Origin: Acanthococcus lagerstroemiae
Lineage: Eukaryota > Arthropoda > Insecta > Hemiptera > Eriococcidae
NCBI GenBank assembly: GCA_031841125.1
Contig: CM063108.1
Location: 6,059,683 to 6,123,682, forward strand
Reading direction: 5' to 3'
DNA: 64,000 nucleotides
Shown here piece after piece: positions 1-10,940 of this stretch. The translations under genes were made by a program, and so were the position numbers. How positions within the stretch are numbered: the stretch's first letter is position 1; every line of letters begins with the position of its first letter. A model generated the notes under the pieces. It was not told the origin of the DNA, ran no database searches, and saw only the letters and a list, made by a program, of their open reading frames with translations.

Positions 1-40
1 AAAAATGTTGACTACTGCTAATTTACGAAGACACCTAAGG

Positions 41-300
41 ACCAACATTTAGTACCGCTGTGCCAATTATTGGTCAGGTAAAAATTTTATCTCAGGATTC
101 CTGTCCCTTCATTTCAGTTCGGATATACATATAGAATACAGGAATGAAATTGATTTAAACTGAATAGATTTTCCTAAAATCGTTTTTGAAAAATGCCAAT
201 TGTTGGCTGACCAACGTCTGGCACATACTAATTTTGACCAACGTAGTATAGTCGAGTAAGTAAGAGATGTAATTTATGCCAAATATTGGTCAGTGCCAGT
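41..300. repeat. Dispersed repeat with GGTCAG / CTGACC motifs
   Basis: The motifs TTGGTCAG and TGACCAAC recur in both orientations at roughly 65-78, 205-220, 236-244 and 283-292. A partly similar sequence (CCAACATTAGGTACCTGACC) appears near 1388. This looks like the remains of an inverted-repeat element, but no clear ends or target-site duplication were seen. Confidence 0.3.
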
Positions 301-330
301 TGTTAGCCATTTTCAATTTCACTTATTAGT

Positions 331-918
331 AAGGGGCGGATTTTTATGCGCTAAAAACGCAAAATATGCGCAATATGCGCATATTTCATGCGCTAAAAAT
401 CAAAAATATGCATATTTTTTCTCGAAATATGAACAAAATATGCAAAATTAATATGGGTATCGTTGCAAAGGTCTTGAAAAATTACGTCTGTTTACAGCAC
501 TTACCTCAAAATTTAAGTAAAATACTTAGAACCAGGCGCTTCGTGTTTAAAGTAGTTCCGCGAAAGCAAGTGTAGAGCGCTAGTGAAGCTATCAAAAACT
601 AAAAAATTGTCACTATCCAGGAGTCAAAATTGAAAAATTTTCGTAATCCAGAAGTCAAAAAAGTTGAAAATTGAAAAATTTTGCAAATATGCGGTAAAAA
701 TGAAAAAAAAACTCGAAATTATGAGGAAATTTGTGAAAATATGTGCTAAAAATGGTCGTTTTATGAAAAAATATGATTTTATTGGCAAAATATGCAAAAT
801 ATGCAAAACCAAGTTGGGCTTATTCGCTTCGAAATGACGTGAAACAGATAAATACCTGGAATATATCGATTCTACTTCAACACAGAAAAACATATAATTT
901 CATAGAAATTCGCCCCTT
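331..918. mobile_element. Non-autonomous DNA transposon (588 bp) with exact 10-bp TSD
   Basis: The element starts with AAGGGGCGGATTT and ends with the near-inverted AAATTCGCCCCTT, giving imperfect terminal inverted repeats of about 13 bp. Both ends are flanked by the exact 10-bp direct repeat ACTTATTAGT (321-330 and 919-928). The interior is packed with ATATGC and ATGCGC motifs near both ends. The short ORFs inside have no recognisable product. A 9-10 bp duplication is typical of Mutator-like (MULE) elements, so a MULE-type MITE is the best guess; the superfamily is inference. Confidence 0.7.
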
Positions 919-928
919 ACTTATTAGT

Positions 929-1569
929 ATTTCTTATTAAAATAAATGACCCGGTATGTACAAGGATGTATAAATTGACAAAAACCCCAAAAATTTGATT
1001 TTAACTGAAGTTATCGCAAATTGGGAACGAATTTTTCAATCACCCTTCTCACCTCCTGCAAATCACCAGCTCGAACTGAAATTCTCAAAACACACCAAAA
1101 ATACGTTTTTTTGACCTCTAATAAACATATACCCATTACATTAACCAGAAAATGTGTTATGTACTTATCATTTCGATTTTTTGAAAAATCTTTTTTCAAA
1201 CTTTGAAAAAACTACCACTTTCTTATCACATCATAAATTTCAAAATCACAGACACGGAGTTGAAATCACGTTTTCACAGTCACAATGGTGTAGAATTATA
1301 GCTTTGAGTCTACAGAAAAAATTTCCGTGAAAAAAAAGTGTTCTTAGCACTCCTACCGGATGTTATTGAATTTGTAATGTAGCGGCCAACATTAGGTACC
1401 TGACCTATAATGTGACATATTCCCTTATCGGGTTCGGAGGTTTCTTGAATATATACTGCATCCCTGCATATACATCAGAAACAACAACAACCCTCTTCTT
1501 AGATTATGAGCTTCAAACGAGCCTACTAGTGCTACAGACTTCAAAAATTTCAAAACGGATGTGAAATAA
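929..1569. other. Non-coding sequence, no supported feature
   Basis: AT-rich sequence. The two opposite-strand ORFs near 1011-1206 overlap each other completely, show no domain pattern and are judged to be chance ORFs. Nothing else is supported here. Confidence 0.5.
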
Positions 1570-2500
1570 TCAGAAGTCATAAGGGAGCCTCCACGAGTCG
1601 TTGTGAGCTTTAAACAAATCTAGAAGAGTTGAAGACGAGAGTCTTAAACGAAAGGACAAATGGACGGTCTGCCGCCTCTAATAAAAAGACCAAGGCCTTA
1701 TTTTTCTTGAGCGTAGAATATGCATTTTACTCCAAGTATTTTCCGCCACCCTAAAAAAGGGGTGGCCTCCCCTGGAAAAGTACTCAGCATGTAGGTGTGT
1801 TCATAAAGAAGTTTTCAATAAACCTAAGTGAGTCTTTAACAGTTCTACAGAGTCTGGAGGAATCTGAGAAAGATCTTAATCAAGTCTGGAAGAGCTCGAA
1901 AGTATCTTTGATTGGTCTGGAAGAGTCATCAAGGAGTCTTAAACGAGTCTTGAACAGCCTTAACGACTATTAAAAAAGTTTGGACGAGCCTTTTAAAGAG
2001 CATCTACTTGATTAAAACACGGATGGAAGAATTTTTATTAGTTATAACTTAGTTTTGAAGAGTGTTACTAAAGTCTGGATCGAAGAGTAAATATGCCTAA
2101 GCAAGTTCTGCAGTCAGTAACTTAGCTCAAGCGAGTTCAATAGGTAGTGACTTAGCCTTACGGGTCATAATAAGGTCTGGAAGAGTAAACATGCTGCAGT
2201 CAAGGACTCAGCCTTAAAAGATCTTATGCCAGGTCTGGACGAGTCTTGAATGAGCGTCTTAGTTTCGAGTGGTCTTAGAGTCTTACACGAGTATTAGAAA
2301 GTTATATGCGTTCTAGAAGTATGACTTCGTTTCGAAGAGCTACAGTGAAGCTTAGAAGAGTTATGAAGAGTCATACACGAGTTTTAAACAGCTTTAGCTA
2401 GTCTTGAATTCATAAGTTGAGAAAAACCTTGAAGTAGGAGAGTCTAAAAGATTCTTAAATGAGCGTTGAAGAGTGAAGAGTCTCAGTTAGTCTTAAGAAT
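1570..2500. repeat. Degenerate minisatellite rich in GAGTCT / GTCTGGAAGAGT
   Basis: About 0.9 kb in which variants of AGTCTTAAACGAGTC and GTCTGGAAGAGTC recur every 20-30 bases (for example near 1850, 1900, 1918, 1938, 2170, 2230 and 2280). The units are strongly diverged and irregularly spaced, as in an old minisatellite. No coding capacity is seen. Confidence 0.55.
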
Positions 2501-3117
2501 TGCTCCCACCTCCTCATCGAGGAAAAAAAATGTGATGGTATTGTAAAGAAATTCGCCCCGTCCAGAATTCAGCGAGCTGAAAAAATTCAACTCTTACACT
2601 GACAATGGAAGACATCATTCAAAACCCCGTCAAGGTTTTCCTTTCTATCCACCGATGCAAGTTCCACTGAGAAGACGAAAAGATGATCTGCGGGGAGGGG
2701 GAATTAAGGAATATAACTCGAAGTCATTTTGAATTACCTGTTCCAGGATTTCTCGCTGGATTCGCACACGTTGAGTATTAACAACGTAACAATATCATGG
2801 AAAAACGCGTTTTTTATTCATTAATTTATTTTTGGTACGTTTCTTGGTGATGCAAGAACTATAAGTCCACGGATTTGCTGACAGCAACCCTCTCCCGCAA
2901 CGGCCATGACTAAGGGGACAATTGTCGTCCGGAAGTGTATATTTTTTGCAAATAAGCGTAAATAGAAGCGGAATATTCAAACATAATAGCCTATTTCATC
3001 TCAGTTTCACAAAATCATCTTTGTTACGCTTTTTTATCTTTAATTTTTTCTCTGCCTCTAAGCAAAAATTTACAGCGAAAAAAAAAGAAAAAAAAATTTT
3101 AAATGCTTCAATATTAT
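2501..3117. other. Non-coding sequence flanking a retrotransposon insertion
   Basis: No gene is supported. The stretch contains A-rich runs near 3078-3100 and ends at the left target-site duplication of the retrotransposon fragment that starts at 3130. Confidence 0.4.
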
Positions 3118-4359
3118 ATTCTAATATTTTTCCCCCCATTTTTCATTTTTTGTGTAATGTGGCGCTGTATGCGCCGAGTGCTCAGACTTTGTAGTTCATT
3201 GCACTATTTCTCGGGTTGCTGTTAGGGATCAGCTTAATAGCCTCACTTCTACCAAAGTGAGAATTTTACTGAGCTCTATCCCTTTCACTTCACTGTGTGC
3301 TTGATACTCTAGTCCCAGTGCTTCGTGTCTTGTCCCGGCTATTGCTGGGCATTGACATATGATATTACGGATCGAGATTTCTTCTTCTCCACAGTACTAC
3401 AGGAGAAGCTTTTCACCACTCCTATTTTGTAACCACATGTGTTTCGTGGCCCCATAACCAGGTAGTAGTCCGACCATGAGCCTTGCATGTTTCCTGTCAA
3501 GCCCTAGTAGGAACTTGGCATACTTGGGCGGGGTGTCCCCTATCAGTGTTTTGCTGAGTTTCATGCCACTGGCCAATTGCCAGTGCATTTCCGTCTGCTT
3601 ACTTATCCAATAGTCCAGGAGAATTAGCTAAAAAAGAGGTGTTTGATGGAATTAATTGCAGTACAGCTGAAACTTGGTACGATTGTTTAGTACCCTCTTC
3701 GGAAGAGCCCGTGATTTCCCTCCTCCCCCGGTGTGAGCATCACCCCTCAGAGTCCAAAAAGTGCCCCCGGAAACAGTTTTTGGCTTGTATCTAGCTTAAA
3801 ATTGAGTTATAAGTAAAAATATTCCTCACCAAAATTAAAGAGCGTAAGATTCTCTACAAAAATGATATCTATGTTTTTTTTTCGTGAATCCCATACCAAC
3901 CAAGATAATTGGCGTTCAAGATCACACGAGCATATAAATATGGAGTAACCTACAACGTACGTGATATACGAACGCTGAAATAATCGCGAAAACACATGAC
4001 TGGATGCATAGAATGTTACATGATATAATTTCAATTTATTTTCTTTATTATTATAACATATAAGAATTCATTTTCATCCGAATCTACATGTGTATACAAT
4101 TTTTTGCGTTTAAACAACCTCCTCAACAAACGCGTGGCTACAAGAGATACCCACTGTACGGCAACCACAAGCTCGTAATTCCGATGCGGAAAACTTTAAA
4201 TTCGTGTAAACCCACTCGATACCCTTGGAAAATCGATCCTCGTTAGCCCTGTCTGAACCCGGTATGCCCCCCTCCTCAGCTAATCAGAGCGCTTCATTCG
4301 AGGGGAGCCATTAGGTGAGCCAATCACAGCGCTTCATTTACGAATAGCCCTCTCACTAC

Positions 4360-4640
4360 CCGAGCTATACACCGGCGTTGAGACACCCGTGCTATACCCT
4401 TTATATATGCCCTTTGTAGACCCGTCGTATAGCCCCTCTGTATGCCTCTAAGTATCCACTTTGTAAACTGTCGTATAGCCCCTCTGTATACCCTTTATGT
4501 ATGCCCTTTGTAGTTTTGTAGACTCGTCATATAGCCCTCTGTTTCCCCTTGCACGGGTTCCCTTTGTAGACCCACCGTATAGCCCTTCCATATCCCCTTC
4601 ATGAATCCCCTCCGTATACCCGGGTACATCCCCTCTTGTA
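4360..4640. repeat. Short tandem motif tract inside foldback copy 1
   Basis: Variants of GTATAGCCCCTCTGTAT, CCCTTTATGTATGCCC and TTTGTAGACCCGTCG recur about six times in 280 bases. The inverted counterpart is at roughly 40790-41040 in copy 2, so the tract was present before the copies separated. Confidence 0.65.
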
Positions 4641-4900
4641 ATTCAGATACATATGAGAAGAGATGATGGGCTCTCAGCCAGTTTAAGAAAGTTTGAACAT
4701 CCCTTCTATCATGCTGCACTCGTGATTCCCTCAACTCTTTATGGTGAGTACTTGTTTCTGGTTGACAGTTTGTGAACTTTTCCAAACCTTGGCAAAGATG
4801 AAGCATATGACAGGGGCGCTAAGAACCCACTGCTGCAAAACGCTAGAGGTAACACCACGTCAATGAGTCAGTCCGCCTGCACTCTTCATAATTCGTATGA
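4495..4900 (-). pseudogene. Decayed coding fragment in foldback copy 1 (unknown protein)
   Basis: The minus-strand frame starting at 4806 encodes 103 residues that match the ORF of copy 2 closely: both have MLHxCQGLEKFTNCQPET, then ESRVQxDRRDVQTFLNWL. Just upstream, in a different frame, is a short segment reading GGLTH, then RGVTSSVLQQW, interrupted by a stop. The order of a GGLTHGRG-like motif, a tryptophan, then an SRxxRDxxDV block resembles uncharacterised proteins encoded by repetitive elements, as I remember them; that likeness is unverified. The conservation between copies is seen directly. The frame break and stop make this a remnant. Confidence 0.5.
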
Positions 4901-5949
4901 GTGTTTGTTCGATTCGCGTTTGGACGCTAAAGAGTCGCTCTTTAGCGGCCTAATGAAATCCGGCGCGCTGATCGTGTATTTGGACGAAAAGATGGGGACA
5001 AAAATGTTCTGCAAAAAAACTCAAGTTGGGCTCATCTGAAAGGAAATGATAAGGGCTGACACTTTAGTTCTCTTCTATACTGAAAATGCTAGAGCTTATT
5101 TCACCTGTACATGTTTTTGTGGTAAAAATACCCTGACCATCTTTTCGTCCACTACACTAGCGCACCTACAGAGTGTCCAAACGCTAATAGTCATGTCACT
5201 CCATATCTATTTTCTGTCTTCAATCCGATTTCTAAAACAAGCTGGTCCATCTAGTATAGGGATTTAAAATTACAGCGTTTAACGCTTCTCGCATGTTAGA
5301 ATGACGAGTTCGGCGTTTGTATACCTACCGCGTACCTTGTAGGTTACTCAATATTTACATGCTTGTGTGATCTTGAACGCCAATTATCTTGGTTGGTATG
5401 GGATTCACGAAAAAAACATAGATATCATTTTTGTAGAAAATTTTACGCTCTTTAATTTTGATAAGGAGTATTTGTACCTATCACTCAATTTTAAGCTAGA
5501 TACAAGCCAAAGACTGTTTCCGGGGGCACTTTTTGGACTCTGAGGGGTGATGCTCACACCGGGGGGATTACGGGGGTTTTCCGAAGAGGGTACTAAACAA
5601 TCTTACCAAGTTTCAGCTGTGCTGCAATTAATTCCATCAAAAATGCTAATTCCCCTGGACTACAAGCCTTTACTTCGCATTTTATGACGCTGTATGCTAC
5701 AGGAAGACACGGCCTGGGTGTTGCCAGTTCCTTTTTTATAACCTCCTTCGCTAGCTTGTCAGCGATCATGTTCCCTTTTATGCCGCAGTGTCCCGGTGTC
5801 CATGGTATGATGCCACGGTTCTCCTGAGCAAGGGTGTATAATTTGTTAACGCACTCCGCCACCACCAGGGATGTAGTGTGGTGTGACGATAGTGCCTTAA
5901 TAGCCGATTGACTGTCTGTACAGATATAGATCTGCTTATTCTAATACTT

Positions 5950-7139
5950 GGAAGATGGAAATCTTCAAAAGAAAGTGAGCTTACCCAATGGAAACATAAT
6001 TCTAAGGTCTCAAACACTGGTACAAACCTAATTTGGAAATTACCCGACAAAAATCTTCCGGAGCGACCTATTCATCCTATCCTCGTTGCCCTCTCCCTCC
6101 CGCACACAATTCTAATTTTTTTCTAAAAAGCTTTTACACTTTTTTGTAATTTTTCCACTCCACATATCATAAAAGTTCTGTGCATCTGTTGGAGGTTTAC
6201 GAGTACTCCAGGACGGGCGCCACAGTAACCAATTTCACCAAACAGAATAGACTAGAACTGGGAATTTGAGCGTTCATATTTCAGTTGATCACCTTCACTG
6301 GCATAGGAAAGCCATAGTCTTGAGGAGAAGGGTTAGTAGTCGCTGCAGCACATATTGCGTTATTTTATTGCTGTAATTAATACGTTTAAATACATTCTGA
6401 AATGATGTTTTTGAAAGCATTGGGGGTGGGGGTCTAACTCAAAACTCCCAACTTCCTCGTTCCTGTGCCGGTGATCACCTTGTATTTAAATTCGAAATAA
6501 TTTGTTTGTGCATTATTTTTAGTAACAACAGTCATGATAATGATTGCAGTTAAAACATGTTCATTACGTCGAGTAAGTTGGAGGATTATAAAAATAATGC
6601 CTGATAGAGCTGGTGTACCCACAACGATTTGAAATAGCGAGTTATACTACTCTGAGTATCAAGACATTGCACACGATGGCATTGAAAAAATGTAATCGTG
6701 CGCCATGTGATGCACTTTTCAGCTCATTTCGTGTAACATTTAGCAATTGTAGAAGGTTACGATCAGATTGATGATCACAACCTCATTAGAGATTCACGTT
6801 AAAAAAAAAAAACAACTTTAGATCTAATTAATTCGCAATTAGAAAGGTACTACGATAGTACGTATTAGTTGTCGCTGGAATATACACCTATGAAAAATGT
6901 TAGTAAAGCGAGTTCAAATAGAACTGGATTTACACATTTTGCATCTTAGTGACGCTTTTAATTCATTCACGTACTGAGTGACGAGAGTGCCGACTACTGA
7001 GGGGAGAAAATTACTGATGTTATAGTTCTGAGAAAGATGACGTGGAACCAAGGACAGAAATAGATACCACTGAGACATCAAGATAGCAGTAGATTTCATC
7101 ATCAACAAAAAATTACTTTTACAGCAAAAAGTCAAAAGT
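5950..7139. other. Non-coding stretch with a dispersed repeat (about 6200-6480)
   Basis: Around 6300-6475 the order AGGAGAAGGGT, a 'gctgtaattaatacgtttaa' block, GGGGGTGGGGGTC and CCTGTGCCGGTGATCACC matches the sequence at about 25180-25345 (GGAGGGT, 'gccgtaattaatgggctaaa', GGGAGGGGTTC, CCTGCGCCGGTAGTTGACC). The two are copies of one dispersed repeat of about 280 bp. Nothing coding is supported in the remainder. Confidence 0.4.
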
Positions 7140-7345
7140 TTATCTTTGTTGTGTCTCCATTAGTGAAGTGTATGGCGCTGCACGCATGCCAAATTGGCTC
7201 ACCAACTGCACCCCTGGCCCCGGAAACTATTTTTTTGAGTATCGCATCAGTGACTAGAGGGACATCTTCGGGCTGGCCCGGGCCCCCATTCACCTCTCCG
7301 CTCCGGATTCGCGCTGTCCTGTCAGGGCCACTTTGTCGGGTCGAA
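7140..7345 (-). mobile_element. 3' tail of an R1-like retrotransposon
   Basis: This 200-bp GC-rich block contains GCACGCATGCCAAATTG, CCCCGGAAACTA, GAGTATCGCATC and GGATTCGCGCTGTCCTG. It matches the 3' ends of the R1-like elements at 34,039 and about 53,325, read on the minus strand. It is a strongly 5'-truncated copy with no RT left. ORFs crossing it on either strand have no independent support. Confidence 0.7.
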
Positions 7346-7365
7346 CACATTATGTAGTTTTGAAA

Positions 7366-8940
7366 TCAGGGCCGTAGCGAAGGGATTTTTTCTTCGGGGG
7401 AGGGGGGGGGGTCCTACTAAAAATTGAAATCTCAAGATCGTCAAACAAAGAAAAAAAGCTTGCAGTATTTTCAATTTTGCCAACTGCAGTTGCTACATTT
7501 ACGTGTTTAAAGTTTTTAGATAGTATTTCCAACTGAAAATTAAAACTTCAAGGTCAGAATCAGAAATATCGCCACATTTTCAATTTTGTCAAATACAGCT
7601 GATACTTTCACAAACTCGACAAATTACACTACACAACAATTTGAAATTTTTCAAAAAACAATGGCATGAGAATACATGATTCTATATATATTTTCAACGA
7701 AGAATTTAATGCCGATGTTAATTTTTTCATAAAAAAGTTCGTTCCAGATAAGAGTATCAAAAACCTATAGAAAATGCGGTATGAGTGGGGTGAAGGGAAG
7801 CGCGAAATTCACACTGAGCGCGTCAAGCAGCAGAAGGCTGCTTGTCTCTCATTGGTCGTGAAAACGACGCACCGACACTCAACGTTGTGGTCGCCCCAGA
7901 GGTTTTTGATACTCTTATCTGGAACGGACTATAGTTCATTGATTTTTCCTATCATGCAAATTTTAGTATCATCAAGATGATACTACTGATCGAACAACTA
8001 TACTCGTTCAGTATTGTTATCAGTATCAGTGTAGCTATTCCTGCCCGACAAAAAGGAATAAAACGTGGAATTTTAATAAAATTTTAATTTTGAATACGTA
8101 AAACGAGAGGTTCTCGAGAAAAATGGATAACGCCATCGTATTCAGCATTCAAAATACAGCTAAGATCATATAATCTCATTCCATTGTTTTTTATGTGTGT
8201 GTGCAGTGTTATTGGAGGGGTTTTCAAACTGAAAACTAAGATTTCAAGATCATCGAACAAAAAAGAACCCTGTACATTTTCAATTTTGTCAAATGCTACT
8301 GAATCATGTACAAACTCTTGAAAAATTTCAAGTCATCAGGAGATTTTTTCCACACGAAACCTAGAATTTTCCAAGACCGTCGAGGAGAGAAAAAATGCTT
8401 GCAACATTTTCAGTTTTGCCAACTACGGTTGCTTAATTTACCAAATCTTGAAAAAATTATTTTTTTAAGGAGAGGAGCATGACTGCTGTTTTGTTTACAA
8501 TTAATGGAAAGAGTAATACACTTTATTGATAGTTCTAGAGGTACCGAATAAACTGAAACAATATTGTTCGCATTTGGGAATATTTTCATTCCTCAATGCG
8601 AATGAGCGTTTTTACAAGAATACCCTTTCGCTATTTCTTCATATTTTTGCACAATTTCATGTATGATACGTCTTTTTGCTTTTATGACAGTTCTATGAAA
8701 CACTGACATAATATTCTTTCAAAAGTTGACGAACTGAGCAGCCACAGTTGGCAAAGTTGAAAATATGGCACGTATTTATTCTTCTTCCTCGGCTATATTG
8801 AAAAATTTTCGAGTTAAAAACGTTCCGACAATTTGAAAACTTTTGAGTTTGTAAATATATCAGCTGTACGTGACAAAATTAAAAATGTAGAGTTTTTTTC
8901 GATGATCTTGGAATTTTAGTTTTTGGTAGGAAAAACTCCT
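7366..8940. repeat. Element made of about 110-bp units, direct on the left and inverted on the right
   Basis: The left end reads CAGGGCCGTAGCGAAGGG, like a hAT-type terminus. Related units containing CATTTTCAATTTTGYCAA followed by CAGTTGCT- or CAGCTGAT-like sequence occur at about 7430-7520, 7535-7620, 8225-8320 and 8355-8460. Two inverted units (GTTGGCAAAGTTGAAAATAT and CAGCTGTACGTGACAAAATT) lie at about 8740-8920. A separate 195-bp inverted-repeat element is nested at 7736-7930. No right terminus or TSD was identified. Confidence 0.45.
7736..7930. mobile_element. 195-bp MITE with 31-bp terminal inverted repeats
   Basis: Positions 7736-7766 and 7900-7930 are inverted copies with a single mismatch; both contain CGTTCCAGATAAGAGTATCA. 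The interior is more GC-rich than its surroundings. No convincing TSD was found, so the superfamily is unknown. It is nested in the older repeat at 7366-8940. Confidence 0.75.
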
Positions 8941-10123
8941 CAATAATTTAATATTTTCTAAAAGCTGGTAAATAAGACCACTTTGGCGCTATTCAACATA
9001 GACTCTCATTTATGTCAACGTGGCTTCATACCTGTCATACTATAAGCGTCGATATGTGAATAAAAATGGCTTCAATATTCAAACTACCGGTGACAATAAT
9101 GAACTGCTGTTGCGGGGGGGGGGGAAGCTTACTCGCTCTTCGCGATTCAATCGAAATTTAGTCTCTCTGGAGAAGGACTTTAGCCCCTATCAAGACTCTT
9201 GTGACAAATTACACATATCCACGTTTCTTCGTTATTATCGATATTTCAGTCCTCAACCTGCTACATCAAAATTTGATGAGTTTGGCTAAAGACAAAAGTA
9301 AGACAGCGATAAAAAGTCAAAGCATTTTATTCAGTTCTCATTCACGAACAGGCACACTTAGACTAACTCATTTATTCTTTGAAGCAGAGGCGGGGGCAGC
9401 TTGCCTCCCAAGCCTCCGCTGAAGTTGGAAAATTTTCGTATTTGTACATGGATCAAAAGTTGGGAAAATCCAGCAAGACAAACGTTTTTTTTTTAGCCAT
9501 GGAAATTTTGACTAGAGTCAGTTGGGAATTAAAAATTTTTGCTTCTCCAGAAAAAACTCTTCGTTACGTCTCTGCTTTGAGGGCAAGAGAATGAGAATGA
9601 ATGTTTTCCTCCGTTTAGGGCCTCTAATCAGTAGCACAGTAACAGAACCAGTTGTTCAGGAAGTCATCAACCTTTCCTTGTCTGTTCGAATGTGTTCCAG
9701 TCAGAGTCCTCGAGAAAAAATCCAAGCCGGGGGGGGGGGCACTAAAAAAGGCATTCAAGTTTTGTTGGTCTCATCGTTTTTGGAAATTACGATTTCACGC
9801 TCGAAGACCACAAAAAGATGTATAAATTGTATGAAATACGTAAATAAATAAAACTCAGACACCGCAACAAAAAATCAGGTAATGAAAAATCTACGCTCCC
9901 AAAAAAGTCTGGGCCCGAGGGAATCCTCCCTTTTCCAAACTCTCTCGTCAGGGGTCTGTTTTCCAGCCTGTTTACTATGATTCTGTTTGCCTATTTGCCT
10001 ATCTATCATTTACCAATGTTCCATTCTGTTGGTCTGGCCGACGGACTCTGGTCATTTCTGTGCTTCACTGAATCTATGGATGAATCTTTGGGATTTTGGA
10101 GTGATACCGCGAATCGAGAGGTG
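8941..10123. other. Non-coding stretch with G-runs and a degraded inverted-repeat family member
   Basis: Runs of ten G occur at about 9113-9122 and 9730-9739. The segment around 9370-9570 (GTTGGGAAAATCCAGCAAGA, then GAAAAAACTCTTCG) belongs to the family better seen at 13500-13960 and 17880-18480. The ORFs here overlap in different frames, show no domain and are not supported. Confidence 0.35.
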
Positions 10124-10279
10124 CAGTGGCGTAGCCAAGGGGGAAGGCGAGGGTTCTAGATCCTCTAGCAACTTCGTTAAATAGTAATTTTCTAATTTTA
10201 GCGTCTCCTTTAACACCTCCACCCCTTTTGATCGAAACCAGACAACCCTCCCTCGAACACTCGGCTGGCTAAGCCATTG
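10124..10279. mobile_element. hAT-like MITE (156 bp)
   Basis: The left end CAGTGGCGTAGCCA and the right end, read inverted as CAATGGCTTAGCCA, are imperfect terminal inverted repeats. The same type of end occurs in the element at 12588-12750. Flanking 8-mers do not match well, so this is an older copy. Confidence 0.55.
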
Positions 10280-10940
10280 AAGAGTCAGTTCCGGACGTTT
10301 ACAGGATTTTCCACACCACAGCCCAAGGATATCGATTGCCATAAGCTAACTTTAATTGTATGGTGAAAAGTTATTTTATTTATTTTTTAAATTGCGGACC
10401 CCCTCTAGTATTTTAAAATCCATTCACAAAGTAATTCACACCCACAAAAACGATAATCATTCGCTGAACAGAAACATTTTTGAAGGAAGAACATAAATAC
10501 TCAGATTTTTTTTATTTATTGTGAAATTCAAAATGGTTTTGGTCATAGAGAGAATACGATGGTCGACAATGTTAGCAACTTTTCGCAATTATTATTCATT
10601 TTATTTTTTTATTATTATCCAGCCATGGAGCTACACTCTCGGACTTTGAGCTCGGAAAAAGTTGTTGTCTACATCGTCGGGTCAATGCGATTTGGAGCTG
10701 TATCCAATTTTTCTCGAAAATGAGATTTTGGTATCATTGGAAAAGTAATTTCATGCTGCATCGAGAACACTGTATTTAATGCTGCGTTCCATAATGTTTT
10801 TTTAAATTTAAAAAAAGTAAAAGTGTTATATACCGATTCTCACAATAAATTTGGGCAAAGAGATGCTAATTCAATAATTTGAAATTTGTTGGGAGTATAA
10901 CAATCTCACAGATGAAGGTTTGTACAAAAACATTCCATAA
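10280..10940. other. Non-coding AT-rich sequence
   Basis: No gene or recognisable repeat boundary is supported. It contains A/T-rich runs and ends at the tetranucleotide tail of the retrotransposon fragment starting at 10941. Confidence 0.4.

Larger units (their letters stand above)
3611..5662. mobile_element. Foldback DNA transposon with about 370-bp terminal inverted repeats (copy 1)
   Basis: The element begins TAGTCCAGG and ends CCTGGACTA. About 370 bp at the left (3611 to about 3980) match the right end (about 5295-5662) in inverted orientation, including TGTTTAGTACCCTCTTCGGA and the stretch around GGCGTTCAAGATCACAC. The retrotransposon around it reads CCAAGCC uninterrupted, and here CAA is present on both sides (3608-3610, 5663-5665), so the TSD is 3 bp. 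No transposase was found. The interior holds a minisatellite-like tract (4360-4640) and a decayed coding fragment (4900-4495, minus). A second copy lies inverted at 39785-41571. A 3-bp duplication occurs in PIF/Harbinger and some other superfamilies; the assignment is open. Confidence 0.85.
3130..5937 (-). mobile_element. 5'-truncated RNase H-bearing non-LTR retrotransposon, split by a foldback element
   Basis: Read on the minus strand, 5937-5663 encodes the second half of an RNase H domain. It has the CTDSQSA aspartate motif (in another frame) and the TPGHCGIKGN histidine motif. The element resumes at 3607 with the C-terminal region shared with the copies at 30.1 and 60.1 kb, and ends in a tail related to CACACACAAAYGAA. 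A 2.05-kb foldback transposon (3611-5662) separates the halves. Near-identical 12-mers flank the whole: ATTCTAATATTT (3118-3129) and ATTCTAATACTT (5938-5949), one mismatch. This supports a single 5'-truncated insertion event. Frameshifts and stops show it is dead. The RNase H after an RT points to the R1/LOA/I group; the exact clade is uncertain. Confidence 0.8.
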
